Below, piece after piece: positions 56,190-64,000 of a DNA stretch of 64,000 bases (within the stretch, counting starts at the first letter, position 1; each line of letters begins with the position of its first letter). The DNA is from Latrodectus hesperus (Eukaryota > Arthropoda > Arachnida > Araneae > Theridiidae). The translations under genes were made by a program, and so were the position numbers. The stretch is from the NCBI GenBank assembly GCA_037975125.1, contig CM075851.1:79771479-79835478 (forward strand), read 5' to 3'. The notes beneath the pieces were generated by a model that was not told the DNA's origin, did not search any database, and saw only the letters and a program-made list of their open reading frames with translations.

Positions 56190-57000
56190 TAGACGATACA
56201 GGAAGAACAAAGGACATCTGAAATACTGCATGGAGAAAAAGTTGTGCAGTGAATTTCCTACTCGGAAAACCCCTTGTCAGCTCGGTATTTTCTCAGAACA
56301 TCTGTTATGCCTCTGATAATAATAAGAAATTCTGAACAGGGGTTGGTCATTACCTACAGAGAATGTCAGTTATCGTTCTGTGATGCTGAAAATCATATTG
56401 GTCGAAATCCAACCAGTGTCATCCGAATATGGAGTCGATGAGTGGCTAAACAGCATGCAGAATCCCAACACTCTCCCATGAATAATACTCGAATGGATAG
56501 GTATAAAGTGAGGTCGGTCTTCTAAAATCATATTGTCACATCACAGAAAATTTATAAAAAAGTGGGATTGTTTGCAACACATCCAATATTCGCTTTTACA
56601 GTGCAGGAACGTTGTCTTATTACAATCGATATTGTCGTAGAACCTTTGCATCTGGAGTGATACAAGGGTCACACCAGATGCAAGGTGAGACTGGGTACAT
56701 GGCACGCACTTCTGTAGTTCGGATCAATAGTAACTTGAATAGAAATCGCTACATTTCTGACATCAAAGAGGCCTAGAAAATAGGGCAATCTTTCAACAAG
56801 ATAATGCATGAGCACATATTGCACTATGTTTTGACCGTCATTGATGCAAAGGGTATTCCCTTATTGTCTTGGTTTATAAGATCTTCAGACTTCTCTCCAA
56901 TTGAAAACATCTTGTCATGGGTTGCTAAGAGACTAGTGCGCTTCAGCTGCTACAGTTAATGATGTGTGTGATACACTTGAAGCAGCTAGTTGCAAATTTA
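56190..57000 (+). mobile_element. Dead Tc1-type DNA transposon with transposase remnants
   Basis: In shifting frames the DNA-binding half reads IGRNPTSVIRIWSR, AESQHSP, then DRYKVRS near 56400-56520. The catalytic half reads IFQQDNA (56788 onward; the second Asp) and SSDFSPIENILSWVAKRL (56886 onward; the Glu of DD34E). Stops interrupt both halves (for example TGA after QQDNA). The N-terminal start and the first catalytic Asp were not identified and terminal inverted repeats were not found. The copy is old and cannot be active. Confidence 0.75.
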
Positions 57001-59800
57001 AGCATTTTATTTTCATGCCATACTGCTTATGTACACTTAATATTTTTCTTTTATTTGCTTTTCTTATGGATTGCACTTACAATGGTCAGCAGAGTATAAT
57101 TTTTAATTTAAAAATATAAAAATGCAAAGAAAATTTTAATTTCTGAAAATACTTCGTTCACATTCTATTTTTAATGAAAATATTTTAAGTTGCGTACTTC
57201 GTGAGAATTGATTGCCGATTCTCATGAATATGTTGTAAGTAATATTTCTTTGTACAGAAAAGAAAAAAAACAGGTTTTCATACAGCGAGCTTGGTTTAAT
57301 TTGTAATTTAAATACCGACTAGGTATTTAAATTCAAAATTTTATTTAAACCTATCTATAATCAGTAGTTCTATTTGTAAATATTTAAAAATATGCACTAC
57401 AATATTTTTGTTTGTTCAAGTTGTTAGTTCTTTTAAAATCTAACGAAATAATCGAATCTTGTGATTTTACTATAGGTTTAAATTAAGAAAGTGAATAGCT
57501 GCTTAAAAGTGATTAAAAAGTCAAGAATCTATAGAAAAAAATCTACAAATGAATCTTGAAAATATTTAATGATAGAGTGAAAATTATTGTGTATTCGAAT
57601 GATGAGTGTTCTTTTAAAATTATTGAGTTGACACAATGAATATAGATAAGCTAAAACATTATCTTTTAATGTTATACATCATTGCTAATGATTCAATATT
57701 TCCTTTTCTGTCAAATAAAAAGAAATGTGTTGTCAAAAGGCATTTGATAAATTATGCAAGAGAGCTAAGACAAATTTCCAAGCTTACTTGTTATGCATAC
57801 ATAATCAATTGAAAAATGGCTAAAAAGTTAGTTTTTTTTCCTATGAAAATGATAAGAAATCTTAAGGATAAGAAAGTAATGCGCTTACTTAAGATAAAAA
57901 CATTACAATAAAAAGTGCTGTTACGTCCTTTAAGCACTGAAGCATATTTTTAATACTGAATTTCTTTCTGTACTTTGTTATATCTCTGTATAATATCTCA
58001 TATTTTAAATGCGTAAAAAATAACATTAAAATAGTATAAGTGTACGGTGTCTTAAGAAAATTTTTTAAATATCAACTTATAAGAAACATAAGCAAATGCT
58101 AATTAGAAGTATTAATTATTTGCGACATGCACATTTGTCTTTGTTAGAGTATCACCTGCTTTACAAAATAAATTCTGTTATTTTCTTTTAATTTTGTTAA
58201 TGTGTGTTGTCATAGATTCACATTATAAACAATAAACATTCGCGGCGTAGTTCCATTTTCATTAAACGTATTCTAATCAATAAGAGAAGTCTGATTAAAA
58301 TCAACTATTTTTTGACTCTCGGCTTGGATTTTTAATTTGATCTGTCCTCTAAAATAAATGCAAATAGAAATGAAAACGTTCAATAAAATTAATTATCAAT
58401 TTAAATGATATTACCCAAGGTCAATCCAAGACGTTAAAGAAAATGATGGAAAAAATTTATACATAAGCAGACTAATTATTCTAAGCAAAGTAATATAATA
58501 GAATTGAATCATCAAGTTTTTATTTAGTATTTAAAAATATTAAAAGTTCTCAAATATTTCAATTTTTTTATATAAAACAACGCATATATAGAATTGTTTG
58601 TTACACATTTTTGTTTTATGCTCAAAGATATGAATTGTTATAAAATTTGCAAACTGAATAAAAACTATAATAATTAAAATTTAGCTTTCTAAAGTATGAT
58701 ACGAATTTGCCTAAAAAGGTATATACGTTTCGAATAAACCTTAAATAAGATTTATTTTCAATGGAATACCAATTTTTAAATTTACCATTTATTTTTATAT
58801 TTGATGTTTTGGATTAAAAAAATGGACTGTAGTATTTTAAGCAGGGAATGTTTTTTCTGCTTGGTTTCAATTAAACGAAAAAAAAATTCACAAGTAATTA
58901 TTCTTAAAAAAAAAAGCAAAAATTTGCCTTTTCATGAAAAAACAAAAAGTGTAAAATAAATGTAACAAAAATTAACACATAAGTAAAAGAAGAATATATC
59001 ATTGAAAATTATAAGAAAGTCAGAATGTCGGTATAATAATAATTAAAGTTGCTAAATGTTTGATTGAGAGTTTTATAATTTGTTTCATACGTTATTAGAA
59101 TCATTAACATTAAAAATTCAATTAAAATTTAATTTCAAAACATAAAAGGGGAGTTAATGGAACTCAAAATATTAAAATTAGGAAAGCGCACTAGAAATTT
59201 AACTTTTAAAATTCAAATATAATTTAAAAGTTTTTATTAATTTTTTATTTTGTTCAAATGTAAAGATTGTACTAATAAGCGCAACTTTTTAATTTGCAGA
59301 TTTCTTTTAAAGAAATGCAATAAATATTACAAATTTATCTCATTGTAAGAATGCAAAAATGGTGCAAATATAAAAAAATAATTAACAGCATATGTTTATA
59401 ATTTTAAAAAACAATCTATTGTTTGCTCAATGATTTTAAAAAATGGATCTTCAATTTTCTATTTTATATAAATCAATGTTTAAATTTGTGCGTTTATGCA
59501 TTTATTTATTTCTTTTGAATTTTTTTCTTTATATAATAATATAAATATATAAAGTTATCTGAACGCATTGAATGCAAAATTGGTGCCTCTTAAAGAAATA
59601 ATTTGTTAAGAATAAGGCTCAATATATTACAGTTAACAGTTAGTTTTCACGGTTATATCATACCACATAATTACGAAGATTTTAAAATAAACAACATCAA
59701 CAGGAGGAATTGTTTACAACTATTTTTAGCAGTGCTTAAGAACGCAGTGTATCCTACGATCTTATCTGAGATATCACCAAAAAAAAGCTCAGATTACGCT
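57001..59800. other. AT-rich noncoding DNA
   Basis: No features recognised over 2.8 kb; composition is extremely AT-rich. Confidence 0.55.
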
Positions 59801-59856
59801 GCTAATTTGTAAGTCGCAGATTTGCAAATGGGCGCGAAGAAAGAACTAGTACTCAC

Positions 59857-59874
59857 CTCGTCGTCTACCCACAT
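59857..59874 (-). CDS. Candidate six-codon first coding exon
   Basis: The minus strand reads ATG TGG GTA GAC GAC GAG then GTGAGT: MWVDDE followed by a near-consensus donor (GAG|GTGAGT from 59856). The ATG context ACAAAATG is favourable. The exon ends in phase 0. The acceptor before the exon at 3326-3650 is also in phase 0, so joining the two would add six residues in front of the ECE-like N-terminus. That link, over 56 kb, is inference; the exon could belong to a different gene or be chance. Confidence 0.4.
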
Positions 59875-59879
59875 TTTGT

Positions 59880-60130
59880 ACCCTTAAATATGTTGTAAAC
59901 GGACACTAACCAAAACACATCTTTATAGAACGCGCTTTCTTCCTATCGCCGGAGATGGATTTCCTCTCCCGTTTTGTATTCTGCTATTACGTAAATACGC
60001 GGTGAGTTTTTTCCCTTTCATTCATCACGAAAATCCCTCTCATTGGTTGAAATTCCCTAATTACTTTGAAAGAGAGAGAAAGACAGTGTGAGTGGTGTTG
60101 CAGGTTGAAAATCGATTTTTCTAAACCGCT
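59880..60130 (-). promoter_or_regulatory. Candidate promoter block, possibly divergent
   Basis: A GC-richer, CpG-containing block in very AT-rich DNA. On the minus strand it has CCAAT (60042-60046), TATAAAG (59921-59927) and a transcription-start-like TTAGT (A at 59907), all upstream of the mini-exon ATG at 59874. The TATA-to-TTAGT spacing (20 bp) is shorter than usual, so the real start may be nearer 59897. A GA-rich tract (60069-60083) lies further upstream. Confidence 0.45.
59955..60001 (+). CDS. Alternative candidate first exon on the opposite strand
   Basis: On the plus strand, GGAGATGG gives a strong start context. Fifteen codons plus two bases follow (MDFLSRFVFCYYVNT) up to CG|GTGAGT at 60002. 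The donor is good and the reading is hydrophobic enough to start a signal peptide, but no family is recognised. It overlaps the minus-strand promoter motifs, so either this is a divergent gene pair or only one of the two exons is real. Confidence 0.25.
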
Positions 60131-61209
60131 CCCCGGTGCTCTAATTCTATAATGAAAGCGAACACTTAGCTAGACATTTGCTTCGGAATATTTTAAAAAA
60201 TATAGTAGCAATTTATATAATAGAATTTTTTTTATCAATTTCCTGTTTTTTTTATTCTCAAAATTGGGATTGTTCAACAATTACCTTTGGGAGCGATGAT
60301 ACTTAGTTTTTAATTTAGATGATGTATTTCAAAGTGATTATTTTATATTTAAGTTTTATAACATGAGTTACGTTAAATCTATCATCACAGAAATTTTTAA
60401 AATTTCTTCCAATTAATTTTTTATTACGTAGATTCAATTAATTATTTTAGTACGTTATTAAAACATGCATCTTTAATCAATAAATTGAATTGATAACCAA
60501 TACTAGATTGTCTTTTTTTAAAAAACAAAACTGATATATTTTGTGTATCTCTAAAGTTAAAAAATAAATTGTAGATTTTAAAAATTAGTTGATGTTATAT
60601 TGAAAAATATAAAAAATATAAAGGCAAGAAACACGCTAGAAATATTTTTTTCAACAATAATAAAACAAATTTACTAAAAAAATCTTTTATTTTGCTAGCA
60701 ATAAAGTTGAATTTAACTAATCAAATTAAATTTAGCTACGAAATAGAAATAGTTATATAAATGTGACTAAAATAAAAATAAAAATGTATAGCTTTTTTCC
60801 AAGAAGACTAATGTGCATCATTTAATGAAAAAATAATGAAGCATCGCTATTTTCTAAGAGAGAATGCTTAATCTTCTTAAAATGTTAAAAATATTGTTAA
60901 GGATTTGAAAGTTACCATTTTAGTTTAAAGTATTTATAAAGAAATTTATCTATATGATTCAATTATATATAACATTTATCATAAAATTATTTCGAAAATA
61001 AAATGCATGTGTATCTAAATATATTTTCATAGCTTCATATTACCCACAAAAACATAATTATGTAGAAGTAAACTGACAAAAAAATACTGAAGTTCATGAA
61101 AAATAAGTTGCATTTTGCTTATCAAGAGTCATTGTCAGCTTCCAAATGGGAAATTACCATACAGGTGAAAAGCAGAGTACTAATTAATTTGTTAATAGTA
61201 CTTTCTCTT
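60131..61209. other. AT-rich noncoding DNA
   Basis: No gene or repeat recognised. Confidence 0.5.
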
Positions 61210-61575
61210 TAGTTCGGTAGGCCACCAGACGTATAGCTAATATTAAATGAGGCACTTTTTGTTTTATATATAGTATGTGTGCATGGAAGTATGTTATCCT
61301 CTAAGTTCTTGTGAATTATTCACAGAATTGTGCTCCATTCCTCTTGTATCAAAGGTGAATAGTTAATTTTGGATTCTGTTGAGTGGCCTTGCATACAACA
61401 AAAATTTCAACTCATCCCAAATATATTCTAGAATACAAAAATGGGAGCTTTGAGAAGGCCAACTAAGCACTTTTATCTATTTTTGTTAAAATTTGAAACA
61501 ATAGCGCGGGATAAATGAACAGAAGCATTATCATGTTGATACAAAAAATATTACAAACAGTTGCTATACATATAT
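61210..61575 (-). mobile_element. Dead Tc1/mariner-superfamily transposase fragment
   Basis: On the minus strand the sequence reads FLYQHDNASVHLSRAIV (second catalytic Asp) near 61555-61505, then through a frameshift FCILEYIWDELKFLLYAR (the Glu position of a DD34E enzyme) near 61440-61390. Only the C-terminal third is present or recognisable. It differs in sequence from the Tc1-type copy at 56190-57000, so it is a separate lineage. Confidence 0.65.
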
Positions 61576-63039
61576 TAAAAATGTATTAGTACTCTCCATT
61601 AGTTCTCGACCCATTAATTAAAACCATTAGACAAAACCCAACGTCAAAAAAATAGCATCAAGCAATGGTACTATCCGCATTGAAATGCGTGCTTGACTCA
61701 ATACATTCTTCTAAATATCGTTTGACAAATTTATATTCGGCTAAAATTGCATGATCATATAAATCATGATCCATCATTTTCTATGATATATCATTTAATA
61801 AAGATGAAGAAACTATTTGTGTTTTTATTTATTTCAAACTTGAATTACTCAGTGAGTGTCAAAAGTGATTTTTTGAATGTATCTTAAAATAAAACTACAA
61901 ACGCTAATTCAAATTCTGTTCTACGAGAGAAGAAAACCAAAGTCGAATAATGAGAATTTACCAATAATCCCAGTCTCCATATTTTCATTACCCCCATTAA
62001 GCCAAAATAGGCTAAAAAACATCTAAATAAGGCAAATAGTGTTCTCAAGATAAATCGAAGTTTATCTAGTATGAAAGCAAAAAAATAATGACGGTAGATA
62101 TTAATCTGTTCTATTCCGATGTAAAATACTTGTTATAGATTATTGTTCGTACCTAAAGAAATAGAATTCAATTACCAGTTATGATATTTGGATAGAAGAG
62201 TAATTGTTGATCATATAATTTTGTTTCAGAATAAACTTGATTTATTCCATTCTTTCTAAACATCTCCATGCACAAAAAAGATACATTTTATTTTAAAATT
62301 GATACTCATTTTTCACTCATTATAATATCATTTTAGAAATCGCATTAGTTTGCTTATCTTATTAGTTTTTTTTATTACTTGAAGTTAAGCTAATTCATTT
62401 CTACTTGTATGTTTTGAAATTGTGAAACTGCTTTATGATTTTTCCTTACTTAACACTTGAATTTCAAATAAAAAATTTTAAATGAGTTTCTAAAGCTTGA
62501 TAATTTTTCTTTTAGACTATTTAAATACTGCTCATTCAATAAATTATACTTGAGCCCAAGTTTGTATTTTTTAGACTCAGTGATGATAAAGTAATAAAGG
62601 AAGTAAATTTATGATGAATAATAAAATTATTTATTCTAGAAAATAAAATATTGATTAAAAATTGCACAAAAATCCATCACATTAAACTCCTTATATATTG
62701 AAAAACACAATCCAATTTTTTTATTTAATTCCAACGAAGCATTTTACTTATATAAAACACCTTATAAAATATTTAGCAAAATTTCTACGATATTTGATTC
62801 TGAATGTATGTTTTCATATATAATTGGCTTAACATTATGTATCGTTTCAACAATACCCAAACTTACAAAAGGGGGAATTATTTTAAGATACTTCAAAGGT
62901 AACAAAATAATCACATATCAACAGATGAAATGCAATATTTGAGAGCTAACAGAAAAATATTTCGTTATGGAATATAAAATAACTACTAATGACAAATTGC
63001 TAGTTTGATGATATCAAAAAGATGTAACAATTTAAAACA
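61576..63039. other. AT-rich noncoding DNA
   Basis: The left part (to about 61760) may hold more of the adjacent transposon, but it is too decayed to read. Nothing else seen. Confidence 0.45.
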
Positions 63040-63300
63040 ACTTAAATATTTTGTTGGCTTCGAGTTTCAGTGTGATTTCGAATCCACTTGAAACCAAAAT
63101 TGAGTCACTATTTCTAATATTGATTCGGGTTATACTATAGGATAACAGCGACCCATCCGAACGTATGCGGCAGAGGAACGTCGTTGAATAGGACAGTCTA
63201 CAGGGTGATGACCAAAGGTGAGGCAAAAGCCCACTCGTGAGATTAAAATGACAGTAGAGCGAGAAACCAATCATTTGAAATCCAGACGATGAAAGGTGGC
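63040..63300. other. GC-richer segment of unknown origin
   Basis: An 80-codon minus-strand frame (63032-63274) covers most of this block, and a second minus-strand frame is also largely open. GATTTCGAATCC at 63073-63084 is B-box-like on the plus strand. It may be part of a dispersed repeat; I do not recognise the family. Confidence 0.3.
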
Positions 63301-64000
63301 TTTAACTTCAGAAATAACTTCATCAACTTGTTTTTGCTGTAACTGTTTGTGACTATTAGCTCAACTCTCTATTGTTCATTAACTTCTCCATTTATCTTTA
63401 GTATTTTCATAAATGTTGTATTTTTAAAGTATTCTGTATTGAGAGGTAACTAAAACTCAAAGACACTGCAATTTTCTATCAAAGTTAAGCACTATAAGAT
63501 TCTTTATATTTAGTGTGAGAATATTTCTCATTATATATCTTTCATGGGATACATTTTAATACTGGTTACTGCAAGAATGATACAACTTTTACTCTAGAAC
63601 ACTTATGTAAAACATCAACTTCTTGTAGGTCAGTATGAAATAAAAATGGATGCTATTCATTCGTTTATCTACCATAGATACTTGTAAGAACCTCCTAATT
63701 AAAAATAGCATAAGTCTTATTATTTAAGTGATGACGTTCGTGTGATCATTATTCCAAATGACCAGTGAAAAAATATTATAATAGAAGTAAAAAGTAATAG
63801 ATTGTGACTATGCATATACTGAAGAAGTAATGAAATACAATGACGCAACTAATTTTTATATTCCATATATTAAATAAATATTTTGGCAGTTAAGACGAAA
63901 TTTTTTTTAAGAAGGCAATATTCCATGATATGTTTTACGTTTACTTTTTAGGGACACATGTAAAGCTGATTCAACTATTTTCAATATTCAATTTATTTTT
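63301..64000. other. AT-rich noncoding DNA
   Basis: No supported feature to the end of the window. Confidence 0.5.

Overview
The window looks like eukaryotic nuclear DNA from an arthropod, most likely a chelicerate and perhaps a spider. It is very AT-rich, has almost no long open frames, carries splice-bounded single exons, and contains many tRNA-derived SINEs plus mariner, Tc1-like and R1/Jockey-type LINE relics. The spider assignment is inference from repeat style and base composition. There are no prokaryotic features: no operons, ribosome binding sites, CRISPR arrays or rRNA, and no intact tRNA gene.

The one well-supported host gene piece is a minus-strand exon at 3326-3650. It encodes the cytoplasmic tail and membrane anchor of a type II membrane protein resembling the endothelin-converting enzyme / neprilysin (M13) metallopeptidases. 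It has a good acceptor directly before its ATG and a good donor at its end. The catalytic domain would lie beyond the left edge. Two possible upstream control regions sit to the right: a CRE/octamer-bearing GC-richer block at about 5.4-5.8 kb and a CCAAT/TATA-bearing block at about 59.8-60.15 kb. The second has a six-codon minus-strand mini-exon ending in a donor in phase 0, which could splice in frame onto the 3326-3650 exon. If so, most of the window is one roughly 56-kb first intron with alternative promoters, an architecture known for ECE-1. The same block also has a plausible plus-strand first exon, so a divergent promoter is possible.

Region by region: 1-182 SINE copy; 183-3325 noncoding; 3326-3650 exon; 3651-9957 intron-like DNA with the 5.6-kb candidate promoter; 9958-10055 AT microsatellite; 10056-18560 noncoding with a tRNA-like relic and an RFX-type X-box; 18585-20340 a 5'-truncated LINE with a readable RNase H domain; 21294-21322 an E-box trio; 21575-21960 a 36-bp minisatellite; 26131-26530 a SINE joined to a large inverted repeat; 27940-40531 several SINE relics, a GC-richer island at 31.6-31.9 kb and the best-preserved SINE (36737-37019, with target-site duplication); 47033-48472 microsatellite, hairpin and a dead mariner; 49560-50050 a degenerate tandem array; 52330-52625 another SINE; 56190-57000 and 61210-61575 dead Tc1/mariner-type elements; 59857-60130 the candidate promoter block; 60150-64000 mostly featureless AT-rich DNA.

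No novel multigene system was found. The most interesting items are the possible alternative-promoter architecture of the ECE-like gene, the 36-bp repeat that keeps an open frame, the foldback element at 26.3-26.5 kb, and the cohort of SINEs, one family of which carries X-box-like motifs.
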